From: DATFVA01 sp963771705
GTDB lineage: Bacteria; Bacteroidota; Ignavibacteria; Ignavibacteriales; Ignavibacteriaceae
Length of the DNA: 64,000 bases
Reading direction: 5' to 3'
Assembly: GCA_963771705.1 (NCBI GenBank)
Contig: CAVYUP010000002.1
Coordinates: 124,001-188,000, forward strand
Shown: positions 56,190 through 64,000 of the stretch, one piece after another
How the letters are laid out: each line of letters starts with the position of its first letter
How positions within the stretch are numbered: the stretch's first letter is position 1
Made by a program: the position numbers and the translations under genes
Notes under the pieces: model-generated
What the model was told of the DNA's origin: nothing
What the model saw: the letters and a program-made list of their open reading frames with translations, nothing else
Databases searched by the model: none

Positions 56190-58037
56190 ATGAACAGTAA
56201 AATGAATGCTGAGGGCGCAGTAGAATGCAGGAATTCATCAGAGGGTAATATCTATTCGATCAAAACATCCTTCTCATTGCCTTTCGAATATGAAGAAAAG
56301 TTTAAACTCGTATTTGAAAATGCTCCGCTGGGCATTGCGGTAGTTGATCCTTCCTGGAAAATAATCGACGCAAATCAGAAACTTTGTGAAATCCTGAAAT
56401 ATTCATTACCTGAAATTACCGGAAAGGACATAAGGCAGATAACCTGCTCTTTAGATCTTGGTTCAACATTCCAACTAATTGATCAGGTACAGAAGGGAAA
56501 AATAGACAGCTACGAAATTAAAAAAAGGTATATCAGGTCAACCGGGGAAATAATTCCGGTGCAGATCCAATCTTCGGCTGTCAGGAACAACGAAGGACGT
56601 CTTATTTATTCCATTCTCATGGTAAAGGATCTGTCCCTCGAGGAAGAACAGGATGAACAGTTGAAGCTGCTGGGCCATTCCATTAACAGTATCTCTGAAA
56701 TGGTCAGCATAACAGACAGGAAAGACAGGTTCATCTTTGTTAACAGGGCATTTCTCGATCGTTACGGTTATACAGAGGACGAGGTTATTGGAAAAACCCC
56801 TGTGATTTTATGTGCCGATCCGAAAAATACCTGCCCTGTAGTGAAGGGTGGTTTCCGCTGGAGCGGTGAGCTTATAAACCGTTCTAAAAGCGGTGAACTT
56901 TTTCATATAAAACTTGAAACGTCGGTAGTTAAAAATGACAGGGGTGAACCTATCGGTAACATCGGTATCGCAAAGGATATAACCGAACAACTGAAAACTG
57001 AGGAGAATCTGCGGAAGCTGTCGAAGGCTGTAGAGCAGAACCCGGCTGCGATTGTTATAACCGACAAACAGGGGAAGGTAGAATACGTTAATCCTAAGTT
57101 CGTCGAGGTTACCGGTTATACATCAGGGGAAATGATCGGGATGACTCCCGGGCTGCTCAAATCAGGCAGCAAATCTCCGGATGAATATGCGGCGATGTGG
57201 TCAACTTTACTCTCAGGAGAGGAATGGACCGGCGAATTTCTGAATAAAAAGAAAAACGGCACCTTTTTCCATGAACATGCCATTATTTCCCCGATCAAAA
57301 ATTCTGAAGGTGAAATAACGCATTTCGTAGCTGTAAAAGAAGATATTACGGAAAAGAAGGAGGCTGAAGAAAAACTGAAAAGGTCTGAGACCCTGGCCTC
57401 CCTCGGAAGGATGACAAGCTATCTTTCTCACGAGATTAAATCGCCTCTTACCGCTATCAAACTGAATATCGAGGTGTTGATGGAACAAATGAGGGATGAA
57501 ATTAAGTATTCTTACTCCTTCGCTATTATATCTAAAGAAATAAAGCGCCTGGATAGTATGTTGAAAGATGTGCTGCAGTTTTCAAAACAGAAGGAAGTCC
57601 TTTTTCAAAAAATATCTCCTGATGAAATACTTCAGCAGGTAATATCGCTGCTTAACCCTTCACTTGAGAAAAAGAAAATAAGAATAATAAATCAGGTAAG
57701 TTCTGAGCCGGTGATGGGAGATCCTGGCGAACTTAAAACCATGCTCCACCAGTTGATTGAAAATAGCATCGAAGCAATAGATACTGAAGGTGAAATTGAA
57801 TTTTTATCCGTACTGGATACTAAAAGAAGGATGCACCGGCTGTTTATCCGCGATACGGGCTGCGGAATAAGATCTCCGGAAAGGATTTTCGAGCCGTTTT
57901 TTACTTCTAAACAAACCGGTACCGGACTTGGATTATCTATTGTCCAGCAGATTATTGAAAAACACAATGGCACCATTTCGTTAATTTTTTCTGAACCGGG
58001 AAATACCATATTCCAGGTTTCTTTACCCATGGCATAA
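56190..58037 (+). CDS. Cytoplasmic PAS-domain sensor histidine kinase
   Basis: The 615-residue protein has three PAS domains (about residues 35-150, 160-275 and 280-395; for example 'FENAPLGIAVVDPSWKIIDAN' and 'AIVITDKQGKVEYVNPKF' split over two), a HisKA dimerisation helix with the phospho-accepting His414 in 'YLSHEIKSPLTAI', and a HATPase domain with N-box 'LIENSIEAID', G1 'RDTGCGI' and G2 'TGTGLGLSIV'. No membrane segment is present, so it senses a cytoplasmic signal, possibly redox or small-molecule through PAS. The gene for the response regulator follows three bases downstream. Confidence 0.93.
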   Translation: MNSKMNAEGAVECRNSSEGNIYSIKTSFSLPFEYEEKFKLVFENAPLGIAVVDPSWKIIDANQKLCEILKYSLPEITGKDIRQITCSLDLGSTFQLIDQVQKGKIDSYEIKKRYIRSTGEIIPVQIQSSAVRNNEGRLIYSILMVKDLSLEEEQDEQLKLLGHSINSISEMVSITDRKDRFIFVNRAFLDRYGYTEDEVIGKTPVILCADPKNTCPVVKGGFRWSGELINRSKSGELFHIKLETSVVKNDRGEPIGNIGIAKDITEQLKTEENLRKLSKAVEQNPAAIVITDKQGKVEYVNPKFVEVTGYTSGEMIGMTPGLLKSGSKSPDEYAAMWSTLLSGEEWTGEFLNKKKNGTFFHEHAIISPIKNSEGEITHFVAVKEDITEKKEAEEKLKRSETLASLGRMTSYLSHEIKSPLTAIKLNIEVLMEQMRDEIKYSYSFAIISKEIKRLDSMLKDVLQFSKQKEVLFQKISPDEILQQVISLLNPSLEKKKIRIINQVSSEPVMGDPGELKTMLHQLIENSIEAIDTEGEIEFLSVLDTKRRMHRLFIRDTGCGIRSPERIFEPFFTSKQTGTGLGLSIVQQIIEKHNGTISLIFSEPGNTIFQVSLPMA

Positions 58038-58040
58038 AAT

Positions 58041-59387
58041 ATGGAAAAAATTCTTTTAATAGATGATGAATCTTCTATTCTGGATTCATTGAAGATCTTC
58101 CTTTCAACAATGAATTACAAAATAGTTACGGCCTCAAACGGAATGGAGGGCATCAGGTATGTCACCAGTGAACATCCTGACCTTATTATTACAGACCTCA
58201 GGATGCCTGAAATGAACGGACTTGAAGTGCTGGAGCAGGTTAAAAAAATAGATGGTAATATTCCCTGCATAATTATGACCGCATACGAGGATATTGATTC
58301 AACAATCAGGGCGATGCAGCTTGGTGCATACGATTATATTGAAAAACCGATCGATACACCCCGTTTCAAATCTCTTATTAAACGATCGCTTGAAAGCAGG
58401 AGCCTCAGTGAAAGGCTGGCCGTAGCCATCGAAGAGGACTTTGAAAAATATGATATAAAAAATAAGTCCATCGGAAAATCACGCCAGATGAAGGAGATCT
58501 TCAAACTGGTGGGCCAGATGTCGATGAACAGGGTAACTGTGCTTGTGCAGGGAGAGAGTGGAACGGGTAAAGAACTTATCTCAAGGGTGATCCATTATTC
58601 TGGTATTACAAAGGACCAGCCTTTTATTCCCGTAAACTGTACTGCTTTATCTGAAACACTGCTTGAAAGTGAACTTTTCGGTCACGTCAGGGGATCATTC
58701 ACAGGCGCGGTAAGAGATAAGAAGGGGAAATTCGAGCTTGCCGGTGAAGGGACGATATTTCTCGATGAAATATCGGAGATTTCAGCTGACCTGCAGGTTA
58801 AGCTGTTGAGGGTGATCCAGGAAAGAGAGTTTGAAAAAGTCGGAGGGGAGAGTATACTCCCTATGAAAGCAAGGATCATTACCGCAACTAACAGGAACCT
58901 TGAGGAGCTGGTGAGTCAGGGGAAGTTCAGGGAGGATCTTTATTATCGACTGAAAGTTTTATCGATTTATATTCCTCCTCTTCGCGAACGAAAAGAGGAT
59001 ATCCCTGAACTTGTAGTCCACTTCCTGAAAAAAATAAATAATGAACTTCATAAAAAAGTCCGCAAGATACCATTCGAAGTTATGGAGATGCTTCAGCACT
59101 ATCCCTGGATAGGGAATGTGCGTGAACTCGAGAATATCCTGCTCCAGGCAGTTGTGCTGTCTAAAGCTGATGTGCTCGAAAAAGAAAATATACTGCTGCA
59201 GGAAAATCCCGGCAAAGATGTCGTTAGTGAACGCCGTAACCTTTCACTCGCGGAAGTTGAAAAGGTACATATTGCTGAAGTCCTTAACGCCGTTAACTGG
59301 AATAAAAAGAAGGCTTATACGATACTGGGAATCTCTAAACCTACCCTGAATAATAAGATCAGGGAATATAATATTTCAAAAAATTGA
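58041..59387 (+). CDS. Sigma-54-dependent response regulator (NtrC/AtoC type)
   Basis: The 448-residue protein has a receiver domain with Asp52 in 'IITDLRMPEMNG', an AAA+ sigma-54 interaction domain (about residues 145-370) with Walker A 'GESGTGKELIS', the sigma-54 contact loop 'GHVRGSFTGAV' (GSFTGA, a common variant of GAFTGA), Walker B 'GTIFLDEISE' and sensor region 'FREDLYYRL', and a C-terminal Fis-type helix-turn-helix 'AYTILGISKPTLNNKIREY'. It forms a two-component pair with the upstream kinase. Its targets must depend on RNA polymerase sigma-54; a candidate lies 720 bases downstream. Confidence 0.95.
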   Translation: MEKILLIDDESSILDSLKIFLSTMNYKIVTASNGMEGIRYVTSEHPDLIITDLRMPEMNGLEVLEQVKKIDGNIPCIIMTAYEDIDSTIRAMQLGAYDYIEKPIDTPRFKSLIKRSLESRSLSERLAVAIEEDFEKYDIKNKSIGKSRQMKEIFKLVGQMSMNRVTVLVQGESGTGKELISRVIHYSGITKDQPFIPVNCTALSETLLESELFGHVRGSFTGAVRDKKGKFELAGEGTIFLDEISEISADLQVKLLRVIQEREFEKVGGESILPMKARIITATNRNLEELVSQGKFREDLYYRLKVLSIYIPPLRERKEDIPELVVHFLKKINNELHKKVRKIPFEVMEMLQHYPWIGNVRELENILLQAVVLSKADVLEKENILLQENPGKDVVSERRNLSLAEVEKVHIAEVLNAVNWNKKKAYTILGISKPTLNNKIREYNISKN

Positions 59388-59565
59388 TCCGCACTTAGTG
59401 CGATGATAGTAAATTCTTTTACCCCGAGTAATAGAATTTAACCTCTGGAGCCGCCATTTCCTTCGATTTCCCCCTAAAATCAACTATTTCTATGTGGTAT
59501 GTAAATTGTCCCCAACCTGTGAGGGAAAATTACAATCAATTTTACCAGGATATATTTCCTCTTTT

Positions 59566-60021
59566 ATGTCGTCTTCCGCATCTATAGAAAACATTTCCGG
59601 TCTCCTGATCTTTCAGATCGGCCTTTTGGATTTCTGCACCGATCTTAAGCTCATCTCGGCGATAATGAAACCCGATGAGGTTAAAACTGATTGGCTGGGA
59701 AACAGGCTGACGCATGAATTTTCTGAACGTAAATATATGACAATAGACTTTGCGGGTTATTATTCTGTAGAGCCGGATAAAAAATTGGAATCGGGCAGGG
59801 TTCTTTTCCTGGAGATCTATGGTCAGAAGATTTCGTTTTTTGTAGACAAGGTGCTTGAAATAATTTCCCTGGATAAAATATTCATCGAAGAATCTGTTGA
59901 AATGGAGTTATCAGATGATATGGATTATATCTCATCTGTATTAAGTATCCAGGGGAATAAATATTATTTTCCCGATTACTCCAGGATTTCAAAGGATGTT
60001 CATTCTATAAGTATTTTCTAA
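59566..60021 (+). CDS. CheW-like domain protein
   Basis: The 151-residue protein has the CheW fold pattern: 'GLLIFQIGLLDFCTDLKLISAIM' at the start, a central strand region, and 'GRVLFLEIYGQKISFFVDKVLEIISLDKIFIEE' near the C-terminal half (core 'FVDKVLEI', where CheW has 'LVDxVxEV'), then 'DYISSVLSIQGNKYYFPDYSRI'. CheW couples receptors to CheA, but no other chemotaxis gene is near, and the typical 'NLRGxVxPVIDL' stretch is much divergent. ATG 59566 gives the family length; a GTG at 59494 is an alternative. It sits between the two-component pair and curli genes. Confidence 0.62.
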   Translation: MSSSASIENISGLLIFQIGLLDFCTDLKLISAIMKPDEVKTDWLGNRLTHEFSERKYMTIDFAGYYSVEPDKKLESGRVLFLEIYGQKISFFVDKVLEIISLDKIFIEESVEMELSDDMDYISSVLSIQGNKYYFPDYSRISKDVHSISIF

Positions 60022-60106
60022 GTTAAATTACTTACCCGCAGGGTAAAATAATTTTACTGGATTTGTCTCATATGTCTTCATATCGGGCAATTCTTAAGGA
60101 ATTTGG

Positions 60107-60123
60107 TTGGCATAAGCTTTGAG
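60107..60123 (+). promoter_or_regulatory. Weak candidate sigma-54 promoter before the curli operon
   Basis: TTGGCAT-AAGC-TTTGAG has GG and G separated by the correct 10 bases for a -24/-12 promoter (consensus TGGCAC-N5-TTGC), but the -12 C is replaced by A. It lies about 77 bases before the LysM-CsgE start. The sigma-54 regulator is encoded just upstream, which makes the site interesting but not proven. Confidence 0.3.
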
Positions 60124-60199
60124 TTAATATAAACAGGCTTTGGAATTGAGGGATTTCAATTCCTTTCTAATACGAGGGTTCTTCTTTTATAGAAGATTG

Positions 60200-61072
60200 A
60201 TGATCAGCATGAGGAAAATTATTACGGCGGGACTATTAATCCTGCTTTGCGGTTCTTTCATTAAAGCTCAGAATGTATCTGACTCAAGCTATAAGGCTTA
60301 TCAAATATATCTAAAGCAGCTGGTTGAGAAAATAGACAACAGGGACAGCACATTAAATTATTATTCAGGGATAGTCGATTCACTGCAATTGGTTAAAATG
60401 AGTTCATTACCGGCATTTCAAAAATTAGTATACGATATTCTTCCGGAAAAACTGAGACAATGGGAGATGGAAAATCCTGCCATCGATTATATTGTTAAAC
60501 CCGGAGACAATCTCTGGGATATAGCAAAGAAGAAAAGTGTTTACAACGATCCGAATGAATGGAGAAGGATCTTCTATGACAATAAGGGGGAGATAGTTAA
60601 TCCAAACGTTATTGTACCTTATCAACGACTACAGATTCGAAACCCTAACTTTGTACAGGAAATTCTTAAAGACAGTACGTTATTCAGTGAAGACACGCTT
60701 AAAGTATTTACGCAGAATATTCAGAAAAAAACATTCAGGGATATAGAGATCGAAGGCTTGATTGTAGATCAGACACAGACAAAAATCGGTCACGATTTTT
60801 ACGACCTCTTTTACTCCAACTGGCAGCCGCCTGACAATTTCGGAGATTATACCATCATAATAGAAGAGAAACCTTTGCCGCAGCTTGGTACACAGGTAAC
60901 CATTAAGATAAACGATAATGAAATCTTCCAGCAGATACTGCAGCCCCGCTATGATATCATTGAAGCTACGGCGCAGTACGGAGTGGAACTATCTTTTAAT
61001 TACATCCAGAACTATGAAGCAATCCAAAAGCAGCTCGCAGGAGATGACCTGAAGGGCTCTGGAATATTCTAA
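60200..61072 (+). CDS. csgE: LysM-CsgE fusion, curli assembly factor
   Basis: The 290-residue protein has a signal peptide ('IITAGLLILLCGSFIKAQ'), a spacer of about 70 residues, a LysM-like domain (about 96-146: 'VKPGDNLWDIAKKKS' and 'NPNVIVPYQRLQI'), and a C-terminal CsgE domain (about 180-270: 'IEGLIVDQTQTKIGHDFYDLF', 'TIIIEEKPLPQLGTQVTIKI', 'EIFQQIL'). E. coli CsgE is a single-domain periplasmic adaptor that caps the CsgG pore. Fusion to LysM, which binds peptidoglycan, would tether the adaptor to the wall; this is inference. ATG 60200 is chosen, ATG 60209 is possible. csgF follows 14 bases downstream. Confidence 0.85.
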   Translation: MISMRKIITAGLLILLCGSFIKAQNVSDSSYKAYQIYLKQLVEKIDNRDSTLNYYSGIVDSLQLVKMSSLPAFQKLVYDILPEKLRQWEMENPAIDYIVKPGDNLWDIAKKKSVYNDPNEWRRIFYDNKGEIVNPNVIVPYQRLQIRNPNFVQEILKDSTLFSEDTLKVFTQNIQKKTFRDIEIEGLIVDQTQTKIGHDFYDLFYSNWQPPDNFGDYTIIIEEKPLPQLGTQVTIKINDNEIFQQILQPRYDIIEATAQYGVELSFNYIQNYEAIQKQLAGDDLKGSGIF

Positions 61073-61086
61073 AGAGTGAGGAAATA

Positions 61087-61506
61087 ATGAAAAAAATATT
61101 AATAACAGGATTCATAATGATTTTATTTGCAGCCGCAGATATTTCTGCACAGCAGCTTATCTATACTCCTGTTAACCCGTCTTTCGGGGGATATTATTTT
61201 AACGGACAGACATTATTAAGTGAAGCCCAGGCACAGAACGGCTTTACAGGAGGTTCCAGCTCTTCGTATAACCCTTATTCACAAAATCCGCTTGATGATT
61301 TTAAGAATAGCCTTAACCGACAGGTACTGAGTCAGCTCTCACGGCAGCTCCTCACAAATACTTTTGGCGAGGCTGGGCTGACAGAGGGACATTATGATCT
61401 TGGTGATTATTCAATAGATATTACTCCTGGCAGCGATGGCGTGCACATTGACATATTTGATACCGGAACAGGTGACCAGACTACAGTAGTTCTTCCATAT
61501 TTCTAA
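61087..61506 (+). CDS. csgF: Curli assembly protein CsgF
   Basis: The 139-residue protein has a signal peptide ('GFIMILFAAADISAQQ') and then the conserved CsgF N-terminal region 'LIYTPVNPSFGGYYFNG', where E. coli has F-x-N-P-x-F-G-G-x-x-x-N-G, followed by 'LLSEAQAQN' (A-Q-A-Q-N). CsgF plugs into the CsgG channel exit and links it to the nucleator. The middle region is a Ser/Asn-rich linker. It is a typical csg gene order: csgE-csgF-csgG, 16 bases from the next start. Confidence 0.9.
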   Translation: MKKILITGFIMILFAAADISAQQLIYTPVNPSFGGYYFNGQTLLSEAQAQNGFTGGSSSSYNPYSQNPLDDFKNSLNRQVLSQLSRQLLTNTFGEAGLTEGHYDLGDYSIDITPGSDGVHIDIFDTGTGDQTTVVLPYF

Positions 61507-61522
61507 GCCTGAAAGTATAGTA

Positions 61523-62897
61523 ATGAATAAAGTGAAATATTTAAGTTATATCCTGATTTTGATATCGATGGTATCCTTTTTCGGCTGTTCAACCTTTATG
61601 CAGCCTCTTAAGACAAAAGATGCTACCCTTGGGACACCTTCTGCAGTTAACAAGGATTTGCGCTCGCTCCCATTACCCAAAGATAAAATTGTGGCCGCTG
61701 TATACAAATTCAGGGATCAGACCGGTCAATATAAAAGTTCATCAACAAGTTCAACCTTTTCAACTGCTGTTACCCAGGGCGCTACATCCATCCTGCTGCG
61801 TGCCCTCGAAGAATCCGGCTGGTTCGTTGTTATTGAAAGGGAAGGATTGTCAGATCTGCTTAATGAAAGAAAGATAATAAGATCGAGCCGGGCGAATTAC
61901 CAGGGAGATACCGGCGAAGATTCCCAGCTTCTGCCTCCGCTTTTATTCGCAGGAGTGATCCTTGAAGGCGGGATCATTTCGTACGACACTAATATTCTAA
62001 CCGGCGGAACAGGTATTAAATATTTTGGTGTAGGTGCATCGGGACAGTACAGGCAGGACAGGGTAACTATCTACCTTCGCGCAATTTCAACCCAAAGCGG
62101 CAGAATATTAAAGACAGTCTATACAACGAAAACCATTCTTTCGCAGATGGTTGATGTGGGATTGTATCAGGTTCGTTAACTTCCAGAGACTCCTGGAAGT
62201 TGAAACAGGCTACAGCTATAATGAACCTCCTGAAATGTGTGTAACTGAGGCAATAGAAAAAGCCGTTCAGAGTCTTGTTATAGAAGGAGTAAAAGAGAAT
62301 CTGTGGGCCCTTCAGAATCCTGCTGATATAAGTTCACCGGTTATAGCGAAATATGAAAATGAAAAAGAAGTTTCAGCAAGAACAGATTATTTCGGAATGG
62401 AGTCATTGGCACCGAGGAAGAACTTCTCAGTAGGGCTGAGCTTTGGAGCATCACAGTATAACGGTGATTATCCTAATCCTTTAACAAAAGCCTGTGGTAA
62501 TATTTCCGCCTCTTATTTCCCTGAACCCGATTTTGCAGTTTCCCTTACGTTCGGCCGGGAAATGCTGGAAGGGTATAGGTTCTATTCCGCAACAGTAAAT
62601 TCTATAGGTCTGCAGGCTGAATACTTTATGCTTCCGGAATACAAGCTTTCGCCTTTCATCCTTGCCGGAGTCGGACTTATGGTGCAGGATAATGATTTAT
62701 TTGAATTCGACAGCCGCTGGTATCCATCTTTGAAAGCAGGAGCCGGGGCAGAGTATATGGTAGGCAAGACCGGGATTGATATGGGATTAACATTCAATTA
62801 TTCACTCTCTGACAATCTCGATAAAATCGACAGAGGCAAATACAACGATTATTACTGGGAAGCCCTGTTCGGAGTAAGGTATTATATAGGAAGATAA
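61523..62897 (+). CDS. csgG: Curli secretion channel CsgG with C-terminal barrel, +1 frameshift
   Basis: Two overlapping frames give about 457 residues. The first has a lipoprotein signal ('ILISMVSFFGCSTF') and strong CsgG identity: 'KIVAAVYKFRDQTGQYK', 'FSTAVTQGATSILLRAL', 'GLSDLLNERKIIRSS'. It ends at TAA 62177. The +1 frame from TTC 62172 continues 'FVNFQRLLEVETGYSYNEPPEM' (split; E. coli 'FIDYQRLLE' aligns exactly), then a C-terminal domain of about 160 residues with alternating beta-strands ('LSFGASQYNGDYPNP', 'GVGLMVQDNDLF', 'LFGVRYYIGR') typical of small outer-membrane barrels. CsgG alone is about 260 residues, so the extra domain is unusual. One extra base lies in CAGG 62168-62171. 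Confidence 0.82.
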
Positions 62898-62925
62898 AAC
62901 TTCTTCCAGGTTCTTTGAAATATTT

Positions 62926-63005
62926 ACAATGTCATTCTGAACTCGACAATGTCATTCTGAACTCGACAATGTCATTCTGAACTTGACAATGTCATTCTGA
63001 ACTTG
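62926..63005. repeat. Four tandem 20-bp repeats
   Basis: Four units of ACAATGTCATTCTGAACTCG, the last two with T instead of C at position 19, run head-to-tail with no spacer. They are not CRISPR repeats, as no unique spacers are present. The last unit leads directly into a palindrome. Confidence 0.9.
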
Positions 63006-63014
63006 TTTCAGAAT
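62994..63014. repeat. REP-like palindrome
   Basis: ATTCTGAA-CTTGT-TTCAGAAT is an 8-bp inverted repeat overlapping the last tandem unit. The sequence 'TCATTCTGAACTTGTTTCAG' is a frequent scattered palindrome in bacterial genomes. The tandem copies seem to be an expansion of its left half. Confidence 0.55.
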
Positions 63015-63424
63015 CTCGTAAAGATAAATTTTGAGTGGGTTGTATAACCAAAACAACTAATAAACTAATCATTTAATAATAACTGAGGTCATATTATGGA
63101 TAAAACAGCGATGGAAAGGAGGGGGTAGAAAAAGAAAACACGGGGGTAATTTTATTGAGGAAAAGTTTGAACAATAAGGCGGCGCAAGAGCGGTACTTCT
63201 TTACACAAAGTGTATTGAAGTCCCTGACAAACTCAGGCGCCACCAATAAAACATTTGACGGGTTAATATTCAAAAAAATCGGTTAAATGTAAATTGGTGA
63301 GTTCTCCTTAATGTTCAGCTTAACCGGGAAAGATGAGTTTTTGTGCTTTTATGAAACTTATCAGACCCATTGTCCGGGGGGACATTTATAAACTATTTTC
63401 TAAAATTTATTAGGAGAAACTCTA

Positions 63425-64000
63425 ATGAGAAAGTTATTTGCTCTTTTAACAGTTGTATTTTTTGCTGGTTCAGCATGGCGCAGAATAATACCGCTAACGT
63501 AAATCAAACTGGTGATAATACAATTGGCAATATTACTCAGACTGGTTCATTCAAACGAAGCTTACATCGATCAGTCATTATTTGACCAATGGTAATAATG
63601 GATCAATGATGCTTATGTTACTCAATTAGGTGATGATAATACTGGCAGATGTTGATCAGGCTGTTACCAATCATTCTGGAAATAGTCATGGTAGCTAATA
63701 TCTACAGTAAACCAAGACTAGGAGATGACAAATACTGCAGACTGTATAATATGCCATGCAGCAGATGCTGATATATAATGTATTATTCCATCGATCAGAC
63801 AGGAAACTTTAAATAGTTGCTACTCAAACTGGTTCAGACCATAGTCAAGTTGGAATAGTACTCAGGTTGACTGATAGAGCAAACTGGTAATGAAAATACA
63901 TGCTTCACAGGATGTTAATGGTTTTCTATTCAAGCAAAGGAACAAATAATCTCAGGATGGATATAACAGCAATAATGGAACGTCAGATGTAATGACTGGA
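63425..64000 (+). pseudogene. Curlin-repeat (CsgA/CsgB-like) gene, frame-broken and cut by window edge
   Basis: ATG 63425 follows AGGAGA and starts a signal peptide 'RKLFALLTVVFFAGSA'. From there the frame must shift to give 'MAQNNTANVNQTGDNTIGN', 'ITQTG', then other frames give 'NEAYIDQS', 'NDAYVTQLGDDNT', 'ADVDQAVTNHSGN', 'GDDNTADL' and 'IDQTGNFN'. The repeated N-Q-x-G-D-N units are the curlin repeat, which forms the amyloid fibre. At least six single-base shifts occur in 550 bases. This gene is expected to code for the main or nucleating curli subunit served by CsgE, F and G. A poor consensus at a repeat array is more likely than natural decay. Confidence 0.7.

Larger units (their letters stand above)
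62898..63424. other. Intergenic region between csgG and the curlin-like gene
   Basis: No gene is supported in these 527 bases. They hold four tandem 20-bp repeats, a palindrome at the end of the repeats, and then GC-mixed sequence with G-runs around 63115-63145. AGGAGA about 10 bases before ATG 63425 is the ribosome-binding site of the curlin-like gene. The promoter of that gene should lie in the last 200 bases. Confidence 0.5.

Noticed and set aside
59389..59401. A hairpin CGCACTTAGTGCG after the response regulator as a terminator.
   Set aside because: The stem is only 6 bp and there is no T-run following it.
62926..63005. CRISPR-like direct repeats.
   Set aside because: The units are contiguous with no spacers and no cas genes are seen.
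63370..63585. A 71-residue open frame that includes the first curlin repeats.
   Set aside because: Its first half is out of frame with the signal peptide at 63425 and has no ribosome-binding site; only its second half is in the curlin frame.

Overview
The window most likely comes from a member of the Ignavibacteria or a close relative in the Bacteroidota/Chlorobi group. The basis is three secreted proteins ending in a type IX secretion (T9SS) sorting module with the 'QNYPNPFNP' signature, a T9SS plug-like protein, an LptD homologue, several lipoproteins, and clear Shine-Dalgarno sequences that often precede TTG or GTG starts. It reads as ordinary chromosome: no rRNA, tRNA, CRISPR array, insertion sequence or prophage was found.

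Layout. 1-4491 (minus): an amide-ligase cluster (class I glutamine amidotransferase, GCS2 carboxylate-amine ligase, ATP-grasp enzyme, esterase) with a TreT-like glycosyltransferase. 4887-9152 (minus): mutS, a DUF1684 lipoprotein and aroF. 9315-10254: an AbiE-type toxin-antitoxin remnant with a candidate operator. 10545-12804: two overlapping YwqK/MORN-like repeat proteins. 12901-15048: aguB and aguA (putrescine from agmatine). 15189-18113: the three-part transhydrogenase operon pntAA-pntAB-pntB. 18172-31243: two T9SS cargo proteins, a coupled pair of unknown genes, a frameshifted T9SS plug-like gene, a Gfo/Idh oxidoreductase, a lipoprotein, a ROK kinase, lptD and an NYN-domain gene. 31333-40790 (minus): housekeeping genes lon, fRMsr, dnaX, cmk, rpsA and mtaB, plus a membrane protein. 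40952-55763: suhB, an acyl-CoA synthetase, an SDR enzyme, DUF488, a third T9SS cargo, sucC, a TPR protein, aroE, an aspartate aminotransferase, a CDF transporter and coaD.

The most interesting part is 56190-64000. A soluble three-PAS histidine kinase and a sigma-54 response regulator are followed by a small CheW-like protein and then a curli (functional amyloid) locus: a LysM-CsgE fusion, csgF, a csgG fused to a predicted outer-membrane barrel, and a curlin-repeat gene. A weak sigma-54-like promoter lies before the LysM-CsgE gene, suggesting (inference only) that the two-component system controls amyloid export.

Sequence quality matters here. The T9SS plug gene and csgG each carry one +1 frameshift, and the curlin gene in the last 600 bases is broken by many indels. 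This fits consensus errors near a contig end or in a repeat array, though real decay cannot be excluded. Many starts below were moved to internal ATG/TTG codons that have a good ribosome-binding site.
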